A stretch of DNA of 64,000 nt from CAUZJF01 sp965248605 (GCA_965248605.1 CBDFJV010000006.1:496001-560000), one strand, 5' to 3'; shown: positions 44,327-54,688, counted from the stretch's first letter. Notes: generated by a model from the sequence alone, not told the origin. Program-made: numbers and translations.

Positions 44327-45118
44327 ATGGATGAAATAGCGAAATTCAACCGAGACCGGTGGGAGGAACTGGCGAAGGCGGGAGTCCGGTACTCCTTGCC
44401 CAGCCTCGACCTCGACGAGCGTTCCGCCCGCGAGATGGTCGACCCCGAAGGGATGCTGGGGGACCTGGCCGGCAAGGACGTACTGTGTCTGGCCGGCGGT
44501 GGAGGTCAGCAATCGGCCGCGTTCGGAATCCTCGGCGCGAACGTCACGGTCTTCGACCTGTCGGAGACCCAGCTGTCCAGAGACCTTGAGGCGGCTGATC
44601 ATTACGGACTGATCATCGAGACCCACCAGGGCGACATGCGGGACCTTTCGCGGTTCGGTGCCAGCAGGTTCGACATCGTCCACCACGCCCACTCAATTAG
44701 CTTCGTTCCCGATCCGTTGCCGGTGTTCCAGGAAGTAGCTCGGATCGTGAAGGACGGCGGGCTCTACCGATTACGTTGCAACAATCCCTTCGCCCATCCG
44801 TTGACTGACATCGAGAGCAGTTGGAACGGGGAGGGCTATGTCTTGAAGGACCGGTATGTGGACGGCGCTGAGATTATCGACGACGACCCGTATTGGGAGG
44901 TCTCGGGGCCAGATGGCGCAACGCGTCGGGTCCGCGGGCCGCGAGAGTTCCGCCACACCTACACCGCGTTGATCAATGGCCTGATCAAACACGGCTTCGT
45001 GATCCTCGGTCTGTGGGAAGACAAGTCAAAGGAGGCCGACCCGGAGCCAGGTTCGTGGGACCACTTCTTCGCAGTAGCGCCGCCCTGGATGACGATACTG
45101 ACGAAGTATGGCCCATGA
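44327..45118 (+). CDS. Class I SAM-dependent methyltransferase
   Basis: 263 residues. Motif I is VLCLAGGGGQQSAAFGILGA, the acidic end of strand 2 is VTVFDLSETQL and motif II/III follows as FDIVHHAHSISFVPDP. The Gly-rich loop GGGGQQS and the segment around YTALINGLIKHGFVILGLWED match small bacterial methyltransferases of unknown substrate. It ends 11 bases inside the NUDIX gene, so the two are probably co-translated. Confidence 0.8.
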   Translation: MDEIAKFNRDRWEELAKAGVRYSLPSLDLDERSAREMVDPEGMLGDLAGKDVLCLAGGGGQQSAAFGILGANVTVFDLSETQLSRDLEAADHYGLIIETHQGDMRDLSRFGASRFDIVHHAHSISFVPDPLPVFQEVARIVKDGGLYRLRCNNPFAHPLTDIESSWNGEGYVLKDRYVDGAEIIDDDPYWEVSGPDGATRRVRGPREFRHTYTALINGLIKHGFVILGLWEDKSKEADPEPGSWDHFFAVAPPWMTILTKYGP

Positions 45119-45677
45119 CAATGAACCTCCTGACATGACTTCAGGCGACTTGGACGCCTATCTGTCCCGCCAGGAACTCGTGGACAGCTCCAGCGGCAAC
45201 TGGGGCGGGACCGGGCTAGAGATCACCGCATACCTCTGCGACGAGGCCCCACCGTGGGAACTGGTATCGTCGGTGAGGGCTGTGGTCCTCAGGGACGATG
45301 CCGTACTGGTGATGCGCAACCTCGATAGCACGCACATCGTTCCCGGAGGACGGGTCGAGGAAGGCGAGACCCATGTGGAGACGCTGAAGCGCGAGCTTCT
45401 CGAGGAAGCCGGAGTTGAGATCGAGGTGGGAGACCAGATTGGGTTGGTGCACTTGAAGCACACCACTCCGAAGCCGAAGGACTACCCACACATATACCCC
45501 GACTTCCTCTGGCCGGTATACGTCGCTACCTTTACGGCGGACAGGCCAGAAGCGAAGGTTCCGGACGACTACGAGATTTCGTCGAGGTTTCTCCCGATCG
45601 AGGAGGTGCGAATACTCTCGTTGTCGACGGACCATGAGAAGATGTTCTTGGAGGAGGCCGTGGCTCGGGTGGTGTGA
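45108..45677 (+). CDS. NUDIX hydrolase
   Basis: 189 residues with a complete Nudix box GRVEEGETHVETLKRELLEE followed by AGVEI, binding Mg and hydrolysing a nucleoside diphosphate linked to another group. The substrate cannot be told from sequence. The start overlaps the methyltransferase end by 11 bases; ATG 45135 (MTSGDLDAYL) is an alternative start. Confidence 0.88.
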   Translation: MAHDNEPPDMTSGDLDAYLSRQELVDSSSGNWGGTGLEITAYLCDEAPPWELVSSVRAVVLRDDAVLVMRNLDSTHIVPGGRVEEGETHVETLKRELLEEAGVEIEVGDQIGLVHLKHTTPKPKDYPHIYPDFLWPVYVATFTADRPEAKVPDDYEISSRFLPIEEVRILSLSTDHEKMFLEEAVARVV

Positions 45678-45713
45678 GTGGCCCCCGCCTCCCCAGACCC
45701 TTCGCGGAGTTCA

Positions 45714-45739
45714 TCCTGAGCCACCCGAAGGGCTCAGGA
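45714..45739. repeat. Intergenic palindrome (TCCTGAGCC type)
   Basis: TCCTGAGCC (45714-45722) pairs with GGCTCAGGA (45731-45739) over an eight-base loop in the 208-base gap between NUDIX and RidA. It resembles REP-like elements of the GCTCAGGAT type that are dispersed in many genomes. Confidence 0.5.
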
Positions 45740-45802
45740 CGACAGGTGTTGAAGGGCGCAGGGTCGGCAGCGGCCATATCACACAGATCGGCAGCGCGGT
45801 TC

Positions 45803-45825
45803 GGGCGCATGCAATGCGCCCCTAC
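45803..45825. repeat. REP-like palindrome GGGCGCAT family, copy 1
   Basis: GGGCGCAT-GCA-ATGCGCCC, an 8-bp stem with a three-base loop, followed by CTAC. Identical through the CTAC to 56709-56731; a variant is at 57589-57607. Confidence 0.75.
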
Positions 45826-45885
45826 AAGATCGGTGGACCAGCACTGATTGAACGGGTTGACGGATATAGGGTAGGAGGCAGAGAA

Positions 45886-46275
45886 GTGGCGATCACGCGG
45901 AACAACCACGAGGACATCTACCCGGCCGGGCCGACGTATGTCAGGGCGGTGCGGGCGGGCAACACCGTTTACCTGTCGGGGTGTACGGCCCGCAACTCCC
46001 CAGCTGAGGGAGGGCCGGTCCTGGACCAGCTAAGGGTGGTTCTGGACAGGATCGTCCGGATCGTAGAGGCGGAAGGTGGAAAGCCTTCTAACGTTGTGGC
46101 AATAACCACGTACGTGACCGACATGCGGCTGTTCTGGCCGATCGAGGGCGAGCAGAAGCAGATATACGAGGAGACCTTCAAAGGTGAATGGCCGACCAAC
46201 TCCTACGTGCAGGTCGTCGCGCTGGCCGAGCCGGGCCTGGACGTCGAGCTGACAGCGACTGCGGTACTCGACTAA
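45886..46275 (+). CDS. RidA-family protein (enamine/imine deaminase-like)
   Basis: 129 residues from GTG 45886, preceded by GTAGGAGG at seven bases; the frame is open further upstream only through an intergenic palindrome. Fold markers of the YjgF/RidA family are GNTVYLSGCTARNS, PSNVVAITTYVTDM, YEETFKGEWPTNSYV and LDVELTATAVLD. The residue of the archetype that binds the substrate carboxylate (Arg in the segment before the last strand) is not obvious here, so deaminase activity is uncertain. Confidence 0.8.
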   Translation: MAITRNNHEDIYPAGPTYVRAVRAGNTVYLSGCTARNSPAEGGPVLDQLRVVLDRIVRIVEAEGGKPSNVVAITTYVTDMRLFWPIEGEQKQIYEETFKGEWPTNSYVQVVALAEPGLDVELTATAVLD

Positions 46276-46287
46276 CAGACTCACTGC

Positions 46288-46344
46288 TGAGCGCGGAGAA
46301 TGCAGAAGTGATCTCTCAGCGCACTCTGCGACCTCTGCGGTGAT
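46288..46344. repeat. Dispersed ~60-bp repeat, copy 2
   Basis: GAGCGCGGAGAATGCAGAAG, then TCTGCGACCTCTGCGGTGAT: the same order of blocks as at 36914-36985, with a shorter middle. It fills the gap between the convergent RidA and formamidase genes. Confidence 0.5.
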
Positions 46345-46349
46345 GCAGC

Positions 46350-47225
46350 CTAGTTCAGCTGATCCAGTGCGGTCCGCGAGAGCATCATCTTGACTGGACT
46401 GATCGGTCGGAACGTCCTTGACACCCTGACGTCGCCGGCGATGCTGAGCAGGGTGTAGGCGTCGTAGGGGGGCATCCCTTTCTCTTGCACGAGAAACTCG
46501 ACCATCCCGCGCACAGCCTGCTTCATCGCGGGGCCGAGGTCCTCGCCGTAGGACAGCACGACGAAGTAGTCCGGGGTGAGCGCCCGGGGACCTTCGATGT
46601 CCATGCCTTTCTCGATTGACACCCGCATGTGAATGTCCGCAGAGGTCTCGGCGCCCGTTCCGGCAACTGCACCGTCCCCTACGACGGCGTGAACGTCCCC
46701 TAGGGTTAACATCCCACCCGGTACGAAGACCGGCAGGTAGATCGTGCTACCGGCGACGAGCTCCTTCATGTCGATGTCGCCGCCGTATGGGCCGCTGTCG
46801 CTGGCCGAGCTCTGCGGGTAGGTGGGTGTCGTGGCTATGAATCCGACGGAGGGCGCCAGCGGCAATCGTAACCCGCTAGGGAACACCAGGTGCCCGTCGT
46901 CGTAAGAGAAGACCGTCGGGTACGGCTCCGTGAACTCTCCCTCGAGGAACCCGCGTCCTGGGAGCACCATATGGGCGGCGTCCTCTTTAGGCGTCACGCT
47001 GATAAGATCGACTTTAAGGGCGTCGCCGGGTTCGGCTCCCGTCACCTCGATGGGTCCGGTCACCGGCGCCACCAGCGCCTCGGCCGTCAGAGCCGACGCA
47101 TCGCGAACGCCGCGAAAGGCATCCCATGTCTCGACGACAATTTCTTCGCCCGAATCTACGGTCAGCGCCGGCGGGTTCTCGGGCGCCAGAGTATAGATGC
47201 TCTGCTCACGGTCCAGTCGCTTCAT
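46350..47225 (-). CDS. Acetamidase/formamidase family protein
   Basis: 291 residues of the FmdA/AmdA family, which hydrolyses formamide, acetamide or related short amides to ammonia and the acid. Family segments: AEPGDALKVDLISV, RGFLEGEFTEPYP, HLVFPSGLRLPLAPSVGFIA, GGDIDMKELVAGSTIYLPVF and GGMLTLGDVHAVVGDGAVAG (metal-binding Asp and His). The start at 47225 (MKRLDREQS) is set by GGAGG five bases ahead. A six-helix membrane protein at 52003 may be a short-amide channel, but the two are not adjacent. Confidence 0.87.
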   Translation of the reverse strand: MKRLDREQSIYTLAPENPPALTVDSGEEIVVETWDAFRGVRDASALTAEALVAPVTGPIEVTGAEPGDALKVDLISVTPKEDAAHMVLPGRGFLEGEFTEPYPTVFSYDDGHLVFPSGLRLPLAPSVGFIATTPTYPQSSASDSGPYGGDIDMKELVAGSTIYLPVFVPGGMLTLGDVHAVVGDGAVAGTGAETSADIHMRVSIEKGMDIEGPRALTPDYFVVLSYGEDLGPAMKQAVRGMVEFLVQEKGMPPYDAYTLLSIAGDVRVSRTFRPISPVKMMLSRTALDQLN

Positions 47226-47307
47226 CGATGCCTCCGTCATTGGATATCGGCTGCAATTATAACTCGGGTGTACGCACACTCGGATGCCGCATCGGGGCAC
47301 CTAAGGG

Positions 47308-48132
47308 ATGCGAAACACATTGACTCTACAGGAAGCCTTGGCCGCGCAGGACCTCCGCACGTGCTGCGACCTGACGTACGGGAGTCCCGCTGCCCGGTGG
47401 CTGCTCGGCGACTCCTTCCACCCCGGGGGGCTGGACCTGACTACCAGGCTGGCTGAGCAACTGGGCATCAGTCCCACGTCGCGGGTCTTGGATGTGGGAT
47501 CCGGCACGGGCGCGACGGCCGTGCACCTCGCCAAAACGATCGGGTGCGAGGTCGTGGGCCTGACGTTGGAGGCCGGGGGGGCCAGGGCCGGACAGGATCT
47601 AGCTCGACAGAGAGGGGTAGAAGGCCAGGCCGAGTTCCGGCAGGGCGACGTGCACGGCATGGACCTGCCCGCGGAGTCGTTCGACTTCGTCTTGATGGAG
47701 TGCGTCCTGTCGATACTCGATGATAAGGCTGGGGCGGTGTCCAAGGTCCGCGAGGTACTGAAGCTAGGCGGCCGTATCGGGCTGACCGATGTGACGGTCG
47801 ACGGGCCTCTTCCTCCGGAGCTGCGCGGGGTGCTCGCGACCATCGGGTGTGTCGGTGGAGCGGCTTCCCTTGCAGACTACCAGGCGTTGCTAAAGAAGCA
47901 GGGGTTGGTGGTCGAGTACCTCGAAGATTGCGTCGATGCGGCGTCTGGCTTCCTGAAGGACATCGGCGCCAAACTCTTCGTTGCAGACGTCGCGCGGGGA
48001 CTCGGGAAGCTTGAGCTTAACGGCGGCGTTCTCGATGAGGCGCTGCTGCTGTTGGTCTCCGCTCAAAAGCAGGTCGAGCGGGGCGTTCTTGGTTACGGGA
48101 TGGTGGTTGCGCGGAAGGGGGCTGGACGCTAG
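47308..48132 (+). CDS. Class I SAM-dependent methyltransferase (UbiE/arsenite-methyltransferase-like)
   Basis: 274 residues. Motif I VLDVGSGTGATAVHLAKTIG, acidic strand end VVGLTLEAGG, then GDVHGMDLPAESFDFVLMEC. The N-terminus CCDLTYGSPAARWLLGDSFH followed by PGG is shared with small-molecule methyltransferases that act on arsenite, quinones or sterols. The Cys triad of ArsM is not evident. Divergently transcribed from the formamidase gene; a REP-like palindrome follows. Confidence 0.8.
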   Translation: MRNTLTLQEALAAQDLRTCCDLTYGSPAARWLLGDSFHPGGLDLTTRLAEQLGISPTSRVLDVGSGTGATAVHLAKTIGCEVVGLTLEAGGARAGQDLARQRGVEGQAEFRQGDVHGMDLPAESFDFVLMECVLSILDDKAGAVSKVREVLKLGGRIGLTDVTVDGPLPPELRGVLATIGCVGGAASLADYQALLKKQGLVVEYLEDCVDAASGFLKDIGAKLFVADVARGLGKLELNGGVLDEALLLLVSAQKQVERGVLGYGMVVARKGAGR

Positions 48133-48141
48133 GTCATCGGT

Positions 48142-48170
48142 GTAGAGACGCCCCGCCGGGGCGTCTCTAC
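48142..48170. repeat. REP-like palindrome GTAGAGACGCCCC family, copy 1
   Basis: GTAGAGACGCCCC (48142-48154) pairs perfectly with GGGGCGTCTCTAC (48158-48170) over a three-base loop, ten bases behind a stop codon. A second copy is at 57473-57500. It may double as a terminator hairpin. Confidence 0.8.
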
Positions 48171-48306
48171 GTGGTACTGGAAGAGTCGCGAAGACGCTAC
48201 GCTTGTCCACCTTCCGTTCGGCCAGCTCAGAACGGGCCCAATTTTCCCCCGGACGGCAGGGGGAAGGGGTAAAACTCCACCCCCCCTGGTTCTTCCTTCC
48301 TGTCGG

Positions 48307-48335
48307 TGGCAGCCACATTGGCGGGTTGATATAAT
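48307..48335 (+). promoter_or_regulatory. Candidate promoter of the 2-oxoacid dehydrogenase operon
   Basis: A perfect TATAAT (48330-48335) lies 54 bases ahead of the first gene, with TGGCAG (48307-48312) 17 bases upstream as a poor -35 match. The rest of the 256-base gap holds a palindrome and G/C runs, no gene. Confidence 0.4.
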
Positions 48336-48388
48336 CGCCGCACTTACGAGCAGCTCCGCTCACGTGCTGGGGCGCTTCCGAGGCAAAT

Positions 48389-49393
48389 GTGTCAACAACT
48401 TCCGAGACGGTCGACAGTAAGACTCTGCTCTGGATGTACGAGACCATGGTCACGATCCGGCGCTTCGAGGAGCAGTGCCGGAGAGAGGCCGACGCCGGCA
48501 AGCTGCGCGGGATGCATTCCTCGGTGGGGCAGGAGGCGGTGCCGACCGGGCTTTGCGCTCATTTGAAGGAGGGCGACTACGTCCTGGGCACTCATCGCAG
48601 TCACCACCATTGCATCGCGCGGGGGGTCGACCTCAACGAGATGATGGCCGAGCTCCTCGGCAAGGCGACGGGCACCAACAAGGGTAAGGGCGGCACGATG
48701 CACATCGCCGACATCACCAAGGGGATGCTCGGCGCTAACGGGGTCGTAGGCTCGAACATACCGGTCGCTACTGGGGCGGCCCTCAGCGCCAAGATGCGAG
48801 GGACCGACAACGTGAGCGTCGTGTTCTTCGGAGACGGCGCGTCGAGTCAAGGGGCTCTGCACGAGGCGATGAACCTGGCGGGTATCTGGCAGCTGCCTGT
48901 GGTGTTCGTATGCGAGAACAACCGCTATGCGGAGTCGACGCCTGTGGAGTACGTCGTTGCGGGCGGGTCGATCGCGGACCGGGCGGCCGGGTACGGCTTT
49001 CCTGGAGTCGTCGCCGATGGCCAGTCGGCGCTTGAGATGTACGAGATCGGCGACGAGGCGGTCTCCCGCGCCAGGGCCGGTGGCGGGCCTACACTCATCG
49101 AGGCGCAGACTTACCGGTACATGGGCCACTTCGGTGCGGACGACACGTCACTATACCGAAGCAAAGAGGAAGAAGCGTACTACCGGGACAGGGACTGCAT
49201 CGACCGTCTGCGGACCTACATTCTGGAGGGCGAGGTCGCTACGGTAGACGACCTCGACTCCGTGGACAACGAGGCCGTCGCGGCGGTGGCCGAGGCGTCG
49301 AAGTTCGCCGAAGAGAGCCCGTTTCCCGAGGGGGAAGAGCTCTATTCCGACGTTTACGTTTCCTACCCCGAAGGGCACTTTTCCCGAGGGTAG
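48389..49393 (+). CDS. pdhA: 2-oxoacid (pyruvate/acetoin-type) dehydrogenase E1 component, alpha subunit
   Basis: Thiamine-diphosphate enzyme that decarboxylates pyruvate or a similar 2-oxoacid (or acetoin). 334 residues with RRFEEQCRREADAGKLRGMH at the start, THRSHHHCIARG and the TPP motif GDGASSQGALHEAMNLAGIW ending in NN (VFVCENNRYAEST), which binds Mg. The alpha subunit pairs with the beta subunit in the next gene. Sequence alone does not separate pyruvate from acetoin or branched-chain specificity; GTNKGKGGTMHIAD favours the PDH/acetoin group. Confidence 0.88.
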   Translation: MSTTSETVDSKTLLWMYETMVTIRRFEEQCRREADAGKLRGMHSSVGQEAVPTGLCAHLKEGDYVLGTHRSHHHCIARGVDLNEMMAELLGKATGTNKGKGGTMHIADITKGMLGANGVVGSNIPVATGAALSAKMRGTDNVSVVFFGDGASSQGALHEAMNLAGIWQLPVVFVCENNRYAESTPVEYVVAGGSIADRAAGYGFPGVVADGQSALEMYEIGDEAVSRARAGGGPTLIEAQTYRYMGHFGADDTSLYRSKEEEAYYRDRDCIDRLRTYILEGEVATVDDLDSVDNEAVAAVAEASKFAEESPFPEGEELYSDVYVSYPEGHFSRG

Positions 49394-49461
49394 CCGCACC
49401 GCGGCGTTTGGCCGGTTACATCGCTGAGCTTCACAATCTGGTTCGTTCCCGGGAGGACTTC

Positions 49462-50520
<1,059 letters not shown>

Positions 50521-50536
50521 GGAGGACAATCGCCCG

Positions 50537-51721
50537 ATGGCCGTCCCGATCGTAATGCCCAAGCTGGGGATGGTGATGTCCGAAGGGACTGTCGCCCGCT
50601 GGACGAAGTCCGCCGGAGAGGTCGTCCAGGCTGGCGAGGTTATCGCCGAGATCGAGACCGAGAAGATTAACTACGACCTGGAGGCGACGGAGGGGGGCAT
50701 CCTTCACCAGGTCGCCGACGCCGGCGCCGTGATCCCCGTAGACGAAGTCGTGGGCTATCTGCTCGCGGAGGGCGAGGAAGCGCCGCAACCAGAGGTGGAG
50801 GCTCCCGCGCCTGTTTCGACGGCAACCGTGGCTCCTTCCGAGCGCGGCGCCCGACGCCCTCGACCTACCGGCGACGGGGCCGCGCGGTCCACTCCAGGCG
50901 CTCGCAAGGTGGCGGCGCAGCTCGGCGTCGACATCTCTCAGGTGACACCCTCAGGACCCGGCGGCCGGATAGTCGAAGACGACGTCCGCGCCTTCGCGGA
51001 CGGCCAGAAGGGCGAATCCGTCGGGCCGGCGGCGATGGGCCTACCCGAGCTCGCACAGGTCGTTCCACTGGAGGGCATCCGGAAGACCATTGCCGACCAT
51101 ATGCGCCAGAGCGTCGCCAACACGGCCCAGCTGAGCTTCTTCCTGGAGGTGGACGTCACGGAGGCACAGCGTATGCGTCGGGAGGCGTCCGGTTCCAACG
51201 ACGCCACGGTCACCCTGGCCAATGTCGTCGCCAGAGCCTGCGCCCAAACCCTGAAGCGTCATCCCGAGCACAACAGCATGCTAGTCGACGGCAAGGTGCT
51301 GCAGTTCGACGAGGTCAACATCGGCATCGCCGTGGCACTGAAAGAAGGGCTCATCGTCCCAGTACTGAAACAGGTCGATACTAAAAGCATCTTCGACATC
51401 GCGACTGAGACTAACGCCCTCGCCGAGAAGGCTAGGGAGGGGTCGCTATCCCCGGACGAGGTCAGCGGCGGCACCTTTACCATCAGCGTTCTCGGGACCG
51501 TCGACGGCTTCACGCCTATATTGAATGCAGGGCAGAGCGCGATCCTCGGCGTGGGCCGGTCCGTCGAGAAGCCCGTCGTGAGGGGAGGAGAGGTGGCGGT
51601 GCGAGAGATGGCCACCGTGAGCCTGACGGTCGACCACCAGGTCATCGACGGCGCGGTGGCGGCGGGGTTCTTGCGCCGTTTTCAGCAGGCTATCGAACGG
51701 CCTGGAGCGCTGTTCAAGTAG
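50537..51721 (+). CDS. pdhC: Dihydrolipoyllysine acyltransferase (E2)
   Basis: 394 residues. One lipoyl domain with the lipoyl-Lys at 43 in ETEKINYDLEAT, an Ala/Pro hinge, a peripheral-subunit-binding domain (ARKVAAQLGVDISQVTPSG followed by PGGRIVEDDV), and the catalytic acyltransferase domain ending LTVDHQVIDGAVAAGFL, where HxxxDG is the active site. Transfers the acyl group made by E1 to CoA. GGAGG precedes the ATG by 11 bases. No E3 gene follows in this operon; the only E3-like gene in the window is a truncated one at 14658. Confidence 0.9.
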   Translation: MAVPIVMPKLGMVMSEGTVARWTKSAGEVVQAGEVIAEIETEKINYDLEATEGGILHQVADAGAVIPVDEVVGYLLAEGEEAPQPEVEAPAPVSTATVAPSERGARRPRPTGDGAARSTPGARKVAAQLGVDISQVTPSGPGGRIVEDDVRAFADGQKGESVGPAAMGLPELAQVVPLEGIRKTIADHMRQSVANTAQLSFFLEVDVTEAQRMRREASGSNDATVTLANVVARACAQTLKRHPEHNSMLVDGKVLQFDEVNIGIAVALKEGLIVPVLKQVDTKSIFDIATETNALAEKAREGSLSPDEVSGGTFTISVLGTVDGFTPILNAGQSAILGVGRSVEKPVVRGGEVAVREMATVSLTVDHQVIDGAVAAGFLRRFQQAIERPGALFK

Positions 51722-52002
51722 GGCGGCGTCGTCATCGGTGGGGGGCTCGTCCCACAAATCTGAGGGCCCGGCACCTCTGATCGGCAGGCGAAGACCTCGA
51801 GTCTACCCCATCTCCTCCGTTTTCCAAACGTGGCTTCTCCAGATTGCTCTTTTGAGGTAGGTTACAAACCCTAGACAAGTTCAAGTCGATATGTGAAATT
51901 ATCTAAATACGAGGTTCGTCAAAAGTCGGTCAGACCTGAGGAGCGCCGTCAGCGGGCGCTTCCGGAGCCGAGCTAGAAAACATATCGCTCAAGGGGGGCC
52001 AC

Positions 52003-52590
52003 ATGGAAGGAATGTTTCTGTTGCTGATAGGGGCGGCATTGTTCTCCCAGTCCTGGTACATACTGGGTCTGTACTCGGAAGGAAGAACGATGGCGATTTT
52101 GGTCGGAGGACTGGGAATAGTGGTCCTGGGAGCGGTCTTCCTGCAACCGGTCCTGTTGAACGGAATGGGTACAGGGTTGGTCAGCCCGGAGGAGAACCTC
52201 GCGGAGCTGACGGTCATGAAGGCCCTGATCGTTACGTGGTCAGTCTACGCGATTGCGATGGCGGCTCACGGCCTGTGGGACTTCGATGAACGGGCCATCG
52301 GCTTTTACTGCGCTTTCCTTGCCGCGTCGACGGCAATGGCGTTCATCTACTACGCCAACCCCGGTCTGGGCGACCTGGCCGACCGGTACAACGAGTCTGT
52401 CTGGCTCAGTTTGTCGGGCGCGACGCTGGCTCTTACGGTCCTGGCGGGCATGATGTTCTTCACGCTCGGGTTCGCCTTCCAGGGGCTGCGAGCTGTGGCA
52501 GGGTGGTTTGCCTTGCTCGGCGGAGCGGTCGTCGCCTTCATCGGCCAGGCCATCGTGATCACCATGATTTCGGGCCCTCCGGTAGCATAG
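52003..52590 (+). CDS. Six-helix integral membrane protein, possibly AmiS/UreI-like
   Basis: 195 residues with about six hydrophobic segments (MFLLLIGAALFSQSWYILGL, MAILVGGLGIVVLGAVFL, LIVTWSVYAIAMAAHGLWDF, FYCAFLAASTAMAFIYYANP, LSGATLALTVLAGMMFFTLG, WFALLGGAVVAFIGQAIVIT). Length and helix count fit the AmiS/UreI urea or short-amide channels, but I see no decisive motif. An acetamidase/formamidase gene 5 kb upstream makes that reading attractive. A run of Gs six bases before the ATG serves as ribosome site. The 281 bases upstream hold an AT-rich part (51840-51915), probably the promoter. Confidence 0.6.
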   Translation: MEGMFLLLIGAALFSQSWYILGLYSEGRTMAILVGGLGIVVLGAVFLQPVLLNGMGTGLVSPEENLAELTVMKALIVTWSVYAIAMAAHGLWDFDERAIGFYCAFLAASTAMAFIYYANPGLGDLADRYNESVWLSLSGATLALTVLAGMMFFTLGFAFQGLRAVAGWFALLGGAVVAFIGQAIVITMISGPPVA

Positions 52591-52684
52591 GGACTGTGTT
52601 CGTGTCCGGTGGGACCAAGGTCCAGGAACCCCAGCCTTGGACGGCATTGCCAAACGGCTCCCGCCGGGGCATGATTGAAGTGCA

Positions 52685-54688
52685 GTGACGAGCAAGCTTT
52701 CAATAGAAGCCATACTGGCCGAGAGCGATCGAGAGGTCACCAGGTTCGAGTGGGGAGGGACGTTCGCCGACTATCTTCGGATGGTCATCAGGACCCCTTC
52801 CCTGTCTCGGCTCTCTCACGCTCTGGTCCACGACGCCATCGTGGCGGAGGGGACCAACACTCCGCCTAATCGCGAGCCCGTGTACGAGCTGTTCGAGGGG
52901 GAGATATTCGGCCTCGAACGACACCTGCACACGATCGTGCAGTACTTCGCGGCTGGAGCTCAGAGGCTCGAGGTGCGCAAGAGGATCCTCCTGTTGCTCG
53001 GCCCGCCGGCCAGCGGCAAGTCGACCGTCGTCGACCTCATCAAGCGCGCGGTAGAGCGATACACCCGCACCGATGCCGGGGCGGTATACGCCATTCGCGG
53101 CTGTCCGATGCAAGAGGAACCCCTACACCTGGTGCCCGACCACGTCAGGGAAACCCTGCAGGAGCAGTACGGGATCTACGTCGAAGGCGACCTTTGCCCG
53201 AGATGTCTCCACCTGCTCCGCACGGAGTACAAGGGCAAGGCTGCCGAGATGCCGGTCGAGCGGGTCGTGATAGACGAACGCGAGGCCATGGGCATCGGCC
53301 ACTACCTTGCCACCAATTCCAACCCTGCCGACGCCTCTCGGCTGGTCGGAAGCATCGACGAGTCCGAGATGAACGGCGAAGACCGGAGGGAGATAGCCGC
53401 CAAGGCGTTTCGGCTGGACGGCGAGCTGAACATCGCGAACCGAGGGATCATGGAGTTCGTTGAGATGTTCAAGGCCGACCGGCATATGCTCAACGCCTTG
53501 CTCGACCTCGCCCAAGGACAGGTGATCAAGAACCTGCGGTTCGGGTCGGTCTATGCCGACGAGGTAATCATCGGCCATTCGAACGAGGGGGACTTCGACA
53601 GCTTCGTTGCCGAGGTGACCTCCGAGGCGTTGAGGGACCGAATCATCGCCGTCCAGGTCCCATACAACCTTCGGGTGCAGGAAGAGGTCAAGATCTACCA
53701 GAAGATGATGCGGAACAGCAAGCTAGAGGACGTACATCTCGCGCCTCTAACACTGCCTGTCGCCAGCACCTTCGCGGCCCTGACCAGGCTCGAGTCGCCT
53801 TACAAGCAGGGCATGAGTCTCCTTGACAAGCTCCATCTCTATGACGGCCAGATGGTGACCCCTTACACCGACCAGGACCTGCGAGAGATTCAGCGTCACC
53901 ACCCGACAGAAGGCATGCAGGGGATCTCGCCCAGGTACGTGATGAACCGCATAGGCGCCGTCGCGAGTTTGCCGGAAATCTCTTGCATATCGCCGCTAGC
54001 GGCCCTCGACAGCCTCTGGCGCGGCCTGGGAGAGAACATCAGTCTCGAACAGATGGAGACCTTCGCACGGTACGTTGCCATCGTCGCCGAAACCGTGAAG
54101 GAGTACAGTGATCTGGCGATACAGGTGGTCCAGAGGGCCTACGATGAATCTTTCGAAGAGTCGGCCAACATGCTCCTCGAAACCTACCTTGCCAACATCG
54201 ACGCCTTCACGAATGGCACCGCTCCAGGAGACTCGCGGGACGGTACGGCGGCAGCCACCGAACGCGACATGCGTGAGATAGAGCGGCCTATAGGCGTTAA
54301 GGAGATGAACAAAGGGGAATTCCGCGAGGAGATCAACCGAACGGTCTCGGCTTGGAAGCAGAGAGGCTGGTCGTTCACATACGCGTCCGAGCCCAGGTTA
54401 AAGGTCGCGATCGAGACGCGCCTGTTCCCGGCGAGGCGCCAGGTCGAGCGCGGGCTATCGCAACCGAGATTCGCAAGGCAACGCGTCGAATGGTCCCAGC
54501 GGAGGAGTGCGATCAAGAACCGTCTGGAGTCGTCCTACGGCTACTGCAACGACTGCTCCGTGGACCTTATCGACTACGCCGCCCACGTCATCCGTAACAA
54601 AGCCGCCGTCAAGACCCCGAAAGGCGAGGGCGTCGAGTGGGCCTGGCCCCTCTACCCTAAGGCGGCCGATTCCAAGAACTCCAGCTAG
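52685..54688 (+). CDS. prkA: PrkA-family serine protein kinase
   Basis: 667 residues, full length. The N-terminal AAA-type domain has Walker A LLGPPASGKSTVVDLIKRAV (GPPASGKST near 106) and the family segments RGCPMQEEPLHLVPDHVR, CPRCLHLL, NRGIMEFVEMFKADRHMLNA and DEVIIGHSNEGDF; the C-terminal PrkA domain has IYQKMMRNSKLEDVHLAP and HPTEGMQGISPRYVMNRIG. PrkA/YeaG proteins act in nutrient stress and sporulation. The usual neighbours YhbH/YeaH (DUF444) and SpoVR/YcgB are absent from this locus. Starts with GTG; no good ribosome site. Confidence 0.92.
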   Translation: MTSKLSIEAILAESDREVTRFEWGGTFADYLRMVIRTPSLSRLSHALVHDAIVAEGTNTPPNREPVYELFEGEIFGLERHLHTIVQYFAAGAQRLEVRKRILLLLGPPASGKSTVVDLIKRAVERYTRTDAGAVYAIRGCPMQEEPLHLVPDHVRETLQEQYGIYVEGDLCPRCLHLLRTEYKGKAAEMPVERVVIDEREAMGIGHYLATNSNPADASRLVGSIDESEMNGEDRREIAAKAFRLDGELNIANRGIMEFVEMFKADRHMLNALLDLAQGQVIKNLRFGSVYADEVIIGHSNEGDFDSFVAEVTSEALRDRIIAVQVPYNLRVQEEVKIYQKMMRNSKLEDVHLAPLTLPVASTFAALTRLESPYKQGMSLLDKLHLYDGQMVTPYTDQDLREIQRHHPTEGMQGISPRYVMNRIGAVASLPEISCISPLAALDSLWRGLGENISLEQMETFARYVAIVAETVKEYSDLAIQVVQRAYDESFEESANMLLETYLANIDAFTNGTAPGDSRDGTAAATERDMREIERPIGVKEMNKGEFREEINRTVSAWKQRGWSFTYASEPRLKVAIETRLFPARRQVERGLSQPRFARQRVEWSQRRSAIKNRLESSYGYCNDCSVDLIDYAAHVIRNKAAVKTPKGEGVEWAWPLYPKAADSKNSS

